Below are positions 16,417 through 23,698 of a DNA stretch of 32,768 bases, piece by piece; position 1 is the stretch's first letter, and the number at the start of each line of letters is the position of its first letter. The notes beneath the pieces are model-generated. The model made no database searches. It saw nothing but the letters and a program-made list of their open reading frames with translations, and was not told where the DNA came from. The position numbers and the translations under genes are program-made. This stretch comes from an uncultured Streptococcus sp. (GTDB lineage: Bacteria > Bacillota > Bacilli > Lactobacillales > Streptococcaceae): the NCBI RefSeq assembly GCF_905372115.1, contig NZ_CAJPNR010000022.1, forward strand, positions 1-32,768, read 5' to 3'.

Positions 16417-16446
16417 AAAATGTATTATTAAATTTTAGGAGGTCTT

Positions 16447-16980
16447 ATGACAATCAATATAGTGATTTTTGTGGCTGTGTCGCTTTTTCGTTTGGTGTTT
16501 TTGAGGAAATCCTCTCAGAATGAGCAGGATATTCTGGCCAAGGGTGGCATGGAGTACGGGGTGAAAAACTCAAATATCATGAAGTACCTGCACATGCTTT
16601 TTTATGCGGTTTGCTTTCTGGAATTGCTGCTGAAGAAGCCAGCTTTTGACTTTGTGAGCCTACTGGGAGCTGTGTTGTTGCTCTTTTCTATGTTTATGCT
16701 CTACCTTGTTGCCAAGCTTTTAGGACCAGTTTGGACCATCAAGCTTATGCTGGTTAAGGATCATAAGTTTGTTGACCACTGGCTCTTTCGCAATGTCAAA
16801 CATCCTAATTATTTCCTGAATGTTGTACCAGAATTGGTGGGCTTGGCCTTACTCAGTCATGCTTACTTTGCTCTTTTTATCCTCTTCCCGCTCTACTGTA
16901 TCACCCTCTATGTCCGTATCAAGGAAGAAGAGCAGCTGCTCAAGGAAGTTATCATTCCAAATGGCATTGCTGGTGAATAA
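16447..16980 (+). CDS. ICMT-family (isoprenylcysteine methyltransferase-like) membrane protein
   Basis: A 177-residue integral membrane protein of the isoprenylcysteine carboxyl methyltransferase superfamily. The SAM-binding signature is present: RNVKHPNYFLN (115-125) followed by PELVG, then RIKEEEQLL (157-165) after the last membrane helix. About four membrane segments are visible. Among Gram-positive relatives the best known is YpbQ/BpsB of Bacillus, which methylates alkylpyrones made by a type III polyketide synthase. No such synthase is in this window, so the substrate is open. AGGAGG precedes the ATG and the gene is monocistronic, converging on the minus-strand operon across a shared terminator. 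Confidence 0.8.
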   Translation: MTINIVIFVAVSLFRLVFLRKSSQNEQDILAKGGMEYGVKNSNIMKYLHMLFYAVCFLELLLKKPAFDFVSLLGAVLLLFSMFMLYLVAKLLGPVWTIKLMLVKDHKFVDHWLFRNVKHPNYFLNVVPELVGLALLSHAYFALFILFPLYCITLYVRIKEEEQLLKEVIIPNGIAGE

Positions 16981-17010
16981 AGTTAATAAAATGCATATCG
17001 ACTGCAAAAG

Positions 17011-17045
17011 AAAGTCTAGGACCTTTATGTCCTAGACTTTTCTTT
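17011..17045. terminator. Bidirectional terminator between ICMT-like gene and acyltransferase
   Basis: AAAGTCTAGGAC (17011-17022) pairs perfectly over 12 bases with GTCCTAGACTTT (17029-17040), six-base loop, with T-rich flanks on both strands. The stop codon of the minus-strand gene lies in the loop. Confidence 0.9.
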
Positions 17046-17891
17046 CAATAATTTTCGTATTTCATCAGCCATTTGCTGGGGTTGGTCCGATTCGAAAAGT
17101 AAAGTATTTTCTTCAGGCTGGTGGGCAGTTTGGCTGAAAGCTAAAACTGGCTTCCCCTTGCTGATGGCCCTTTGGACAATTTGGTCGACCTCTCCCCAGT
17201 GATTGATATCCAAGTAAATATCCGTCCTATCGAGCAAATCCTCAATAAAGTCATCTTGGTGAATATTGGTGTAGAGGTTGATATTAGGATAATCCTTAAA
17301 GCTGGCTAAGTAAGGAGAAATATTGGTCTTAGCAGCAATGTGAAATTCCAAGTCTGGCAGATTTTCTGCTAAATAAGCCAATTGTTCCAAGGTATCAGAA
17401 GCTGTCAGCGTGAAGGCATGGAAATTGCCCTGTGGACGCTCCTTAATGATAAGCTCTTCCTTGCTCATGGCGATAGAGTTGCTGGGAATATCCTGGAAAA
17501 TCAAACTGTTGGCTCCAATGATGACATTATCACCAATGGTCACACCTTTGAGAATCACAGTATTAGCCCCAATCCAGCAGTTTGCTCCAATCTTAACCGG
17601 CGCAACAGTAAAATCAATCTTCTCAATATGGTAATTAGAATACTGATGATTATGGTCAAAAATGCGGACCCCATCGCCAAACATAGTGTCTTTCCCGATT
17701 TCGATAGAGTGCTGACAGCGGACAGTGCAGTGATCGTTAAAGAAAACCCGGTTTCCTAGTTTGAGTTGTGCTCTGCTGGCTACACTGAGGCTGGTAAAAG
17801 ATTGGAAGACGACATCTTGACCGATATCAAGCTGGCTATCTGGGGAAATTTCGATATGATGAAAGTCGCCTTTAAACTGGATTTCAGGCAT
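17025..17891 (-). CDS. Hexapeptide-repeat acyltransferase fused to a glycosyltransferase-like C-terminal domain
   Basis: 288 residues from the ATG at 17891 (MPEIQFKGDF), which has AGGA ten bases before it; a longer upstream frame is a shadow of the overlapping gene. Residues 15-150 are a left-handed beta-helix O-acetyltransferase: repeated I-G-x-x hexapeptides, the catalytic-loop motif FDHNHQY (78-84), and VIIGANSLIFQDIPSNSIA at the end of the helix. Residues 155-285 look like the sugar-nucleotide half of a GT-B glycosyltransferase. In particular, DIYLDINHWGEVDQIVQRA (224-242) with GKPVLAFSQTAH (246-257) resembles the C-terminal part of GtfB-type glycosyltransferases of serine-rich adhesins. 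The matching N-terminal Rossmann half is absent, so it may bind rather than transfer a sugar. It is likely to modify a surface glycan or glycoprotein. Last gene of the trmN6 operon. Confidence 0.75.
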   Translation of the reverse strand: MPEIQFKGDFHHIEISPDSQLDIGQDVVFQSFTSLSVASRAQLKLGNRVFFNDHCTVRCQHSIEIGKDTMFGDGVRIFDHNHQYSNYHIEKIDFTVAPVKIGANCWIGANTVILKGVTIGDNVIIGANSLIFQDIPSNSIAMSKEELIIKERPQGNFHAFTLTASDTLEQLAYLAENLPDLEFHIAAKTNISPYLASFKDYPNINLYTNIHQDDFIEDLLDRTDIYLDINHWGEVDQIVQRAISKGKPVLAFSQTAHQPEENTLLFESDQPQQMADEIRKLLKEKSRT

Positions 17892-18147
17892 TTTGAGTCC
17901 TTTCTTTGATGTAAGCCAGTTTGGCTTGTCTAGTTTTCTTTTTAAAGAGTGCTTCAGCCGACATGGCAGCAGGCTTGCTAGGGTGTTCCTCTTGGTAAAG
18001 TAATGTAACTGGCAGGCGAGCGCGAGTGTATTTGGCGCCTTTGCCGGCTTGATGCTTTTTGAGTCGGGCTTGGACATCTGTTGTGTAGCCGGTATAGAGG
18101 GATCCGTCCCCGCATTCAAGCACGTACATATAGGCTTTATTTTCCAT
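17884..18147 (-). CDS. yazA: GIY-YIG domain protein (YazA/UPF0213)
   Basis: An 87-residue single-domain GIY-YIG nuclease-like protein. The motif is MYVLECGDGSLYTGYT (7-22), where MYV and YTG stand for GIY and YIG; Arg29 and Glu65 fit the usual catalytic positions. The biological role of this small family is not established. The gene starts inside trmN6 (11-base overlap) and its stop overlaps the acyltransferase start by 8 bases. The pair trmN6-yazA is also adjacent in Bacillus subtilis as yabB-yazA, so the link is conserved. The longer open frame upstream is not used. Confidence 0.88.
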   Translation of the reverse strand: MENKAYMYVLECGDGSLYTGYTTDVQARLKKHQAGKGAKYTRARLPVTLLYQEEHPSKPAAMSAEALFKKKTRQAKLAYIKERTQNA

Positions 18148-18883
18148 AGTAAATCTCGTGAATCTCCGGAGTGTAGCTGCCGTCCTGATTGTGAATAAAG
18201 AGAGGGGGCAGGATTTTAAGACCGTCGCGAGAACCATCTTTAATTGCTTCGATAAGCAGCATATTGGCCTCTTTACCCAGCTTTGGATAGACAAACTGGA
18301 TGCGCTTGGGAGCCAGGTTGTGGGCTTGCATGGTATCTAAAATATCCAAAAAGCGTTCTGGCCGATGAACCATAGCCAACCGACCGTTGGATTTGAGGAC
18401 TCGTTGGGCAATCTTGCAAATCTCTTCCAGATTGGTTGAGATTTCATGGCGGGCTAGAAGGTAGTGCTGGCTTTCATTGAGATTGGATTTCTTGTCAACC
18501 TTGAAATATGGAGGATTACAGAGAATCATATCAACCTTGCTGCCAGTGATATAGCGTCCTAGGTTTTTTAGATCGTCCTGAATGACCTGCATTTGTTGGG
18601 TCAAGTCATTGAGCTCAATGGAGCGCTCAGCCATGTCTGCCAGACGTTCCTGGATCTCGACTGCCAAAATCTGAGCCTTGGTGCGAGTACTGGCAAAAAG
18701 TCCGACAGCACCATTTCCAGCACAGAGATCGACGATCAACCCCCGCTGGGGCAGCTTGGGAAAGCGGGAAAGCAGCACGCTGTCTACCGAATAGCTGAAG
18801 ACCTCACTATTTTGAATAATCTTGACATCCGTCGAAAAGAGCTGGTTGACGCGTTCTCCGTCTTTTAGTTTTGCTTCGTTCAT
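18137..18883 (-). CDS. trmN6: tRNA1(Val) adenine-37 N6-methyltransferase (TrmN6/YabB)
   Basis: A 248-residue Rossmann-fold SAM methyltransferase. Motif I is VDLCAGNGAVGLFA (51-64), an acidic residue follows in VEIQER, and the adenine-amino-group signature is NPPYF (123-127). By family it methylates A37 next to the anticodon of tRNA-Val; the Bacillus relative is YabB. It is the first gene of a three-gene minus-strand operon. The start ATG has no Shine-Dalgarno sequence and stands where the promoter predicts transcription to begin, so the message appears leaderless. Confidence 0.88.
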   Translation of the reverse strand: MNEAKLKDGERVNQLFSTDVKIIQNSEVFSYSVDSVLLSRFPKLPQRGLIVDLCAGNGAVGLFASTRTKAQILAVEIQERLADMAERSIELNDLTQQMQVIQDDLKNLGRYITGSKVDMILCNPPYFKVDKKSNLNESQHYLLARHEISTNLEEICKIAQRVLKSNGRLAMVHRPERFLDILDTMQAHNLAPKRIQFVYPKLGKEANMLLIEAIKDGSRDGLKILPPLFIHNQDGSYTPEIHEIYYGK

Positions 18884-18889
18884 AAGTCA

Positions 18890-18918
18890 ATTATAGCATG
18901 ATTTAGCAAGGATTCCAA
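18890..18918 (-). promoter_or_regulatory. Promoter of trmN6, apparently giving a leaderless mRNA
   Basis: On the minus strand TTGGAA (18913-18918) and TATAAT (18890-18895) have a 17-base spacer, and TGC before the -10 makes it an extended element. Counting the usual six bases from the -10 puts +1 at 18883, the A of the ATG. Confidence 0.7.
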
Positions 18919-18944
18919 AGGGATATGGGAAGTTTTTGCACAAT

Positions 18945-18975
18945 CAAAAAAACATGCGAGGGTTCTCGCATGTTT
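18945..18975 (-). terminator. Terminator of the P-type ATPase gene
   Basis: AAACATGCGAG (18950-18960) pairs perfectly with CTCGCATGTTT (18965-18975) around four bases. The T run is on the minus strand, so it ends the ATPase transcript. Confidence 0.9.
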
Positions 18976-19013
18976 CCATGAGCTTAAATGATAATTCTTT
19001 TTTTAGCTAGCTC

Positions 19014-21353
19014 TTAATCAAATCTGTATTTCTGCTTGATGGTGCAGGCAACAAAGACAAGCCCGAAAACGACCATGAGAATCAGATAGACTGGCAAAGT
19101 TGCGGCTGTCAGCGTTGCAATTTCCAAAAGGTGCTGCAGGACAAAGGCTGATAGATAGAAGCCAAAGACAGAGAAGATAATAAGCAGGCTGCGCCAGAGG
19201 TTGAGTGGCAGGCAGGCTCGAATGACTGACAGGAAGCTGATGCTGCCTAACAAGTAGTAGGTCAGGGTTGCCATTTCTATATCGCTCCAGCCATGGCTGC
19301 TGCCCCAGATGCGAACAAATAGCACGCTAAAGACAATCATGAGGGAGCTTGGCAGAGCCAGCTGCAGGGAGCGTTTGAGGAAGTGCTTTTCAACCGGCTT
19401 AATATTGCGCTCAAAGGTAAGGACAAAGGGCGGGAAACCTTCGACAAACTGGTCAATCAGGGTGATTTGAATCGGAATAAATGGGAAAATCAAGAGATAT
19501 TCAGATTTTCCTAGCAGGATACTGGCGATGCAGATGATAGCCAGGATAAAGGAATAGATGGTCTTGATGAAGAAAATCGGAGCAATCCGGCCGATGTTGT
19601 TAACAACTCGACGGCCTTCAAAAAGAATCTCAGGGACATCGTTAAAGTCGGAATTAAGAAGGACCAAGTTGGCAATTTGCCGAGTTGCGGGGTCTCCCTC
19701 GGCCATGACGATGGAGCAGTCTGCTTCACGCAAGGCCAAGATATCATTAACACCATCTCCGGTCATGGCTGTTGTCCGACCAGCGGCCTTAAGAGTCTGG
19801 ATCAGCAGCTTCTTCTGATGGGGAGAAACACGGCCGAAGATGGCTGTTTCTTCTGCTTGCTCAACCAGTTCTTGATCGCTGATTTTAGAGCAGTCGATGT
19901 AGCTGTCGTAGTTGGCAAATCCAGCCTGGCTCGCGATATGGGAAACGGTCACAGGATTGTCACCAGAGATGATTTTCAGATCAACATCCTGAGAGCGCAG
20001 GTAGTCCAGTGTCTCAGCCGCTCCCTCACGAATAGGGTCGGTGATTTCCAGAACAGCCAGAGCAGTCATATCTTCAGGCAGTTGGATACTGTGTTTGTCT
20101 AGCACTTGGTCGCTGTGAGCTAGTACCAAAACCCGTGATCCGCGTTTTTGAGCCTCTCCAACCGCTGCAGGATTGCTGTCCAGCAGCATTTCAGGCGCTC
20201 CCAGAAAGATAGTTCCGACACTTGATAAATGCATAGCCCCCCATTTTCGGTCACTAGAAAATGGGATGACATTGTCGCTAGTATAGGTGTGCTCCAGGTG
20301 GCTGTAGCCCTTACGAATAGCCTGCGCAGTTGGGTTATTATCCTCGCTGGTTTGGATATAGGCTGCTAAGATTTGACCGACGGTCTCATCAGAAAACTTA
20401 TCTGACAAACTATGCAAGGCTTCAACAGTCATCTTACCTTGGGTAATTGTCCCGGTCTTGTCCAGACAGAGAGTGTCCACCCGAGCCAGAGTTTCGACAG
20501 AATACATTTCCTGAACAAGAACTTTGCGCATACCTAGCTTAATGACAGCTGTCAGGAGTGACGTGACTGTCAGGAGGGCGATTCCCTTAGGGAGCATGCC
20601 CAAGAGGGCTGTCGAGCTGGTAATGACAGAGTTTTTGACAGGCAGTCCCTTTATCATCAGGGCTTCAAAGAAGAGAGCCATTCCGAAAGGAATGATAATT
20701 TTTCCAGTAAAGCGGGAAATTTTCCCAAGATTGTAAAGAATGCGCGAGTTGATAGGCTTGAGAGTTTTAGCCTCAGTCATGAGCTTGTTGGCATAGTTGT
20801 CTGCACCGACATGATGTACCTCAGCATAGATCTGTCCACTAGCCAGAAAGCTACCAGACAGCAGCTCAGCGCCTTCTTCCTTGAGAACCAAGTCACTCTC
20901 CCCTGTCAGCATGGCTTCATTGGCCTCGGCAACCCCCTCTACCACATGGGCATCACTGGGAATTTGCTCGCCGGCTGACAGCTTGATTAGGTCACCCAGT
21001 ACAATTTCTTCTGGCTGAATCTTGACTTCCTGGCCGTCACGGATGACTGTGACCAGCTCTCGGCTGACCAGATTGAGCTTGTCAATCATGTGCTTGGCTC
21101 GCAGCTCCGTAATAATACCAGTGACAGCATTAAAGCTGATGACTGCGAAGAAGACTAGATTGCTCCAGGCTTGGACAGAGACCAAGGCTACAGCAATAAC
21201 AAAGTTAAGGGCATTAAAAAGGGTGAAAACATTCCGCTTAACGATTTGCCAGTTACTAGTACTGGTGTCACTTGTAAAATCGTTGGTCAGGCCCTGCGAA
21301 ATCTTTTCATCTACTTGGGTTTGGTTTAAACCGATTAATTCTTTCTTGTTCAT
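19014..21353 (-). CDS. exp7: P-type ATPase, Exp7-like cation transporter
   Basis: A 779-residue E1-E2 ATPase that pumps an unidentified cation or other substrate across the cell membrane. The actuator motif LTGES is at 149-153, the phosphorylated aspartate is Asp298 in DKTGTITQGKM, and the hinge is MTGDGVND. The usual ten-helix plan is present. The membrane motif in M4 is LLGMLPKGIALLT (250-262), in place of the PEGLP of calcium pumps or the CPC of heavy-metal pumps. This places it with the poorly characterised group containing pneumococcal exported protein 7. No metal-binding N-terminal domain or accessory gene is present. The start lacks a Shine-Dalgarno site. Confidence 0.85.
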   Translation of the reverse strand: MNKKELIGLNQTQVDEKISQGLTNDFTSDTSTSNWQIVKRNVFTLFNALNFVIAVALVSVQAWSNLVFFAVISFNAVTGIITELRAKHMIDKLNLVSRELVTVIRDGQEVKIQPEEIVLGDLIKLSAGEQIPSDAHVVEGVAEANEAMLTGESDLVLKEEGAELLSGSFLASGQIYAEVHHVGADNYANKLMTEAKTLKPINSRILYNLGKISRFTGKIIIPFGMALFFEALMIKGLPVKNSVITSSTALLGMLPKGIALLTVTSLLTAVIKLGMRKVLVQEMYSVETLARVDTLCLDKTGTITQGKMTVEALHSLSDKFSDETVGQILAAYIQTSEDNNPTAQAIRKGYSHLEHTYTSDNVIPFSSDRKWGAMHLSSVGTIFLGAPEMLLDSNPAAVGEAQKRGSRVLVLAHSDQVLDKHSIQLPEDMTALAVLEITDPIREGAAETLDYLRSQDVDLKIISGDNPVTVSHIASQAGFANYDSYIDCSKISDQELVEQAEETAIFGRVSPHQKKLLIQTLKAAGRTTAMTGDGVNDILALREADCSIVMAEGDPATRQIANLVLLNSDFNDVPEILFEGRRVVNNIGRIAPIFFIKTIYSFILAIICIASILLGKSEYLLIFPFIPIQITLIDQFVEGFPPFVLTFERNIKPVEKHFLKRSLQLALPSSLMIVFSVLFVRIWGSSHGWSDIEMATLTYYLLGSISFLSVIRACLPLNLWRSLLIIFSVFGFYLSAFVLQHLLEIATLTAATLPVYLILMVVFGLVFVACTIKQKYRFD

Positions 21354-21360
21354 GAGATTA

Positions 21361-21369
21361 ATGATACCA
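21361..21369 (-). promoter_or_regulatory. Possible extended -10 promoter of the P-type ATPase gene
   Basis: TGGTATCAT on the minus strand ends seven bases before the ATG (21353), without a good -35. If used, transcription would start within a base or two of the ATG, again giving a leaderless message. Confidence 0.35.
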
Positions 21370-21426
21370 TTTTTTTATGGAAATGGCTATCAGAATCAGC
21401 TGTTACAGCCAAAGTTTGGAAAAATA

Positions 21427-21455
21427 TTGCAGACTATAATGGGATAGGGTATAAT
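21427..21455 (+). promoter_or_regulatory. Promoter of plsC
   Basis: TTGCAG (21427-21432) and TATAAT (21450-21455), 17-base spacer. A second TATAATGGGA copy at 21435-21444 repeats the -10 region (21450-21459) 15 bases upstream, in the spacer. Confidence 0.75.
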
Positions 21456-21510
21456 GGGAAAGGATGTAATAAATTTCAAGTATAATTTTGGTTTGAAATA
21501 AGGAGAGTTT

Positions 21511-22251
21511 ATGTTTTATACTTATTTGCGAGGTTTAGTGATTTTTATCCTGTGGACTTTGAACGGCAATGCGCATTACCACAATAAAGAAAAGATTCCT
21601 TCAAAAGATGAAAATTATATCTTGGTTGCCCCTCACCGGACATGGTGGGATCCAGTTTACATGGCTTTTGCGACCAAGCCCAAGCAGTTCATTTTCATGG
21701 CTAAGAAACAGCTTTTTGAAAATCGCGTATTCGGCTGGTGGATTCGCATGTGTGGTGCCTTTCCTATTGACCGGGAAAATCCTGGTCCGTCAGCTATAAA
21801 ATACCCTGTCAATATGCTGAAAAAGAGCAATCGCTCTCTGATTATGTTCCCAAGCGGCAGCCGGCATTCTACGGATGTCAAGGGAGGAGTAGCAGTGATT
21901 GCTAAGATGGCTAAGGTCCGTATCATGCCAGTGGTCTATGCTGGTCCCATGAGCCTCAAAGGCTTAGCAGCTGGAGAGCGCGTGGACATGAATTTTGGTA
22001 ATCCAATTGATATTTCAGACATTAAGAAGATGAATGATGAGGGAGTTGAGGAAGTGGCCCGCCGTGTTCATGCGGAATTTGACCGTCTGGATGCTGAAGT
22101 AGCCCCTTACCAGACGCAAAAGAAAGGCAATATTTTCTTACGGATTTTACGTGCCTTTGTCTTTATTCCTGCTATTTTGATTGGGATTTTGACCATCATT
22201 TTCAGCTTTTTTGCCAGCTTTGTCTGGGATCCAGATAAGCACAGAAAATAA
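21511..22251 (+). CDS. plsC: 1-acyl-sn-glycerol-3-phosphate acyltransferase (PlsC family)
   Basis: Acylates lysophosphatidic acid to phosphatidic acid in membrane phospholipid synthesis. The 246-residue protein begins with a short membrane helix (LRGLVIFILWTL). It carries the HX4D catalytic motif as HRTWWD (42-47), PIDREN, and FPSGSRHST, which replaces the usual FPEGTRS. A C-terminal hydrophobic stretch (FIPAILIGILTIIFSFFASF) is likely a second anchor. The FPSGS variation at the substrate-binding motif recurs in streptococcal PlsC-like proteins and need not mean inactivity. AAGGAG stands before the ATG. The gene precedes the competence genes but has its own terminator. Confidence 0.88.
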   Translation: MFYTYLRGLVIFILWTLNGNAHYHNKEKIPSKDENYILVAPHRTWWDPVYMAFATKPKQFIFMAKKQLFENRVFGWWIRMCGAFPIDRENPGPSAIKYPVNMLKKSNRSLIMFPSGSRHSTDVKGGVAVIAKMAKVRIMPVVYAGPMSLKGLAAGERVDMNFGNPIDISDIKKMNDEGVEEVARRVHAEFDRLDAEVAPYQTQKKGNIFLRILRAFVFIPAILIGILTIIFSFFASFVWDPDKHRK

Positions 22252-22257
22252 GATACT

Positions 22258-22299
22258 AATCAGCTTACTGAGTAATCTCGCTTGGGAGCTGATTTTTTT
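22258..22299 (+). terminator. Terminator after plsC
   Basis: AATCAGCT (22258-22265) pairs with AGCTGATT (22287-22294) across a long 21-base loop, followed by a T run. Confidence 0.7.
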
Positions 22300-22311
22300 A
22301 TGTGAGTGAGC

Positions 22312-22317
22312 TATAAT
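22312..22317 (+). promoter_or_regulatory. -10 element of the HXXEE-like gene
   Basis: TATAAT 28 bases before the start codon; no convincing -35 at the usual distance, so the promoter is only half defined. Confidence 0.4.
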
Positions 22318-22344
22318 GTTTGTATGTTTTATAAGGAGGATGCT

Positions 22345-22872
22345 ATGTCTCTTACTTTTTTATCTTTTGTAATCTTATCACTGTTTATGCTGCACGAGTT
22401 TGATGAGATTATCCTGGTTCGGCCTTGGATTTCTCAGAATCAAGACCATCAAGACTATCAAAAGGAGATGTTCATTTCCAGAAAAGGGAGTTATCTTTCT
22501 TCTGAAAGCATTGCTCTGATGATTGCGGAGGAATTTCTACTGGCTTTTATCCTTTTGTTGCTTGCGATTCTATTTCGCATTCCCGAGCTGGCTCTGGCTA
22601 TTGGCTTCTGTCATACTCTCCATCTGCTGGGCCATATCATGCAAGTGTTTCGCTTTCGTCGCTGGGTACCGGGCGGCTTCACAGCTTTGACGACTTTTCC
22701 TATACTCATCTTAGTCTTGGTCCTTTATCTATGCCAGCAGTCGATTTCTTGGTCGCTGCTTCTGATTCTAAGTGTGCTAGTGATGGCTTTTCTTTTGGCA
22801 AATCTGGCTTTTTTGCATAGCAGAGCTAAAAAGTTAGAAGCTTGGATATACAGGATAAGCAAAGTAGATTGA
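22345..22872 (+). CDS. HXXEE-like integral membrane protein
   Basis: 175 residues from the ATG at 22345, which has a perfect AAGGAGG; an in-frame ATG 39 bases upstream lacks one. Five or so hydrophobic segments are visible. The first ends MLHEFDEIILVRPW, an HxxxE pattern (His17-Glu21) like the HXXEE membrane family but with Asp in place of the first Glu. A histidine-rich HTLHLLGHIMQ occurs in the middle. Spaced His and acidic residues in membrane helices suggest metal or proton binding, but the family has no known function. It is a single-gene unit between two terminators. Confidence 0.65.
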   Translation: MSLTFLSFVILSLFMLHEFDEIILVRPWISQNQDHQDYQKEMFISRKGSYLSSESIALMIAEEFLLAFILLLLAILFRIPELALAIGFCHTLHLLGHIMQVFRFRRWVPGGFTALTTFPILILVLVLYLCQQSISWSLLLILSVLVMAFLLANLAFLHSRAKKLEAWIYRISKVD

Positions 22873-22938
22873 TATTATAGCTCTTATTTTCATCAATGCC
22901 CCTTCTATCTATACGATTACTTGTAAAATAAAGATTTT

Positions 22939-22983
22939 AAAATATGACAAGCTGAAAATTCTCTCGGTTTGTCATATTTTTTT
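22939..22983 (+). terminator. Strong terminator before comEA
   Basis: AAAATATGACAA (22939-22950) pairs perfectly with TTGTCATATTTT (22969-22980); five further pairs (22951-22955 with 22964-22968) follow with wobbles, then a T run. It isolates comEA from upstream transcription. Confidence 0.88.
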
Positions 22984-22992
22984 GAATTTTTT

Positions 22993-23000
22993 TACGAATA
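22993..23000 (+). promoter_or_regulatory. ComX (sigma-X) cin-box of the comEA-comEC operon
   Basis: TACGAATA is the exact competence box recognised with the alternative sigma factor ComX in streptococci. It lies after a T-rich tract and 20 bases before the comEA start, the expected place for a late competence promoter. Confidence 0.92.
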
Positions 23001-23020
23001 AAAAGACAAAGGAGAAAAAT

Positions 23021-23698
23021 ATGCTTGAAGAAATCATTGAAAAGCTAAAAGAATACAAGTTCTTTGTCGGTCTGGTAGTAGTTGGCGCTGTGCTAGGTGG
23101 TTTTTTCCTCATCAAAGGAAATCACCAGCCGCAAAATCAGGTAGCCGCCTTGAGTCAAGAAGTCACTTCTTCATCTAGTTCTACAGAGGAAGAGGAGGAA
23201 AAAGTTGTTGCTAAGACTAAAGGCGAAGAAGAGAGTGAGCAAGTCACTGTGGATATAAAGGGAGCAGTCAAGAATCCTGGTGTCTATGAGCTGAGAGCAG
23301 GAGCGAGAGTCCATGAAGCCATCCAAAAAGCTGGCGGATTGACAGCAGACGCCGAGGCTAAGTCCATCAATCAGGCACAAAAATTAACGGATGAAGCAGT
23401 AATCTATGTGGCAAAGACTGGTGAAGAAGGAGCCGATGTCACACAGATTGGCCAGCATCAAGCAGGAGCTTCTGATTCTGCTGGTGCCAGTGGTGGAAAG
23501 TCAGACAAGGTCAATCTAAATACGGCGACAGAGGCTGAACTGCAGACTATTTCAGGCATCGGACAGAAGCGGGCTTCTGACATCATCGCCTACCGCGAAA
23601 GCAGTGGCCGCTTCAAGTCAGTAGATGATCTGAAAAAGGTGTCAGGGATTGGAGATAAGACCTTAGAAAAGCTGAAAGAATATGTCACAGTGGATTAA
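23021..23698 (+). CDS. comEA: Competence DNA receptor ComEA (CelA)
   Basis: Membrane-anchored DNA receptor that hands transforming DNA to the ComEC channel. I chose the ATG at 23021 with GGAGA before it; a TTG 39 bases upstream would overlap the competence box. The 225-residue protein has a membrane helix (13-31), a Ser/Glu-rich linker, an SLBB domain (about 75-131, VTVDIKGAVKNPGVYEL) and a Gly/Ser-rich spacer. The C-terminal helix-hairpin-helix DNA-binding domain (164-225) has the repeated motifs ISGIGQKRA and VSGIGDKTL. It overlaps comEC by 17 bases. Confidence 0.95.
   Translation: MLEEIIEKLKEYKFFVGLVVVGAVLGGFFLIKGNHQPQNQVAALSQEVTSSSSSTEEEEEKVVAKTKGEEESEQVTVDIKGAVKNPGVYELRAGARVHEAIQKAGGLTADAEAKSINQAQKLTDEAVIYVAKTGEEGADVTQIGQHQAGASDSAGASGGKSDKVNLNTATEAELQTISGIGQKRASDIIAYRESSGRFKSVDDLKKVSGIGDKTLEKLKEYVTVD

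Noticed and set aside
17892..18119. 76-codon upstream extension of the acyltransferase
   Set aside because: It is the shadow of yazA in another frame. The ATG at 17891 has a ribosome site and begins the conserved domain.
18148..18294. 49-codon upstream extension of yazA
   Set aside because: It lies inside trmN6; the GIY-YIG domain begins right after the ATG at 18147.
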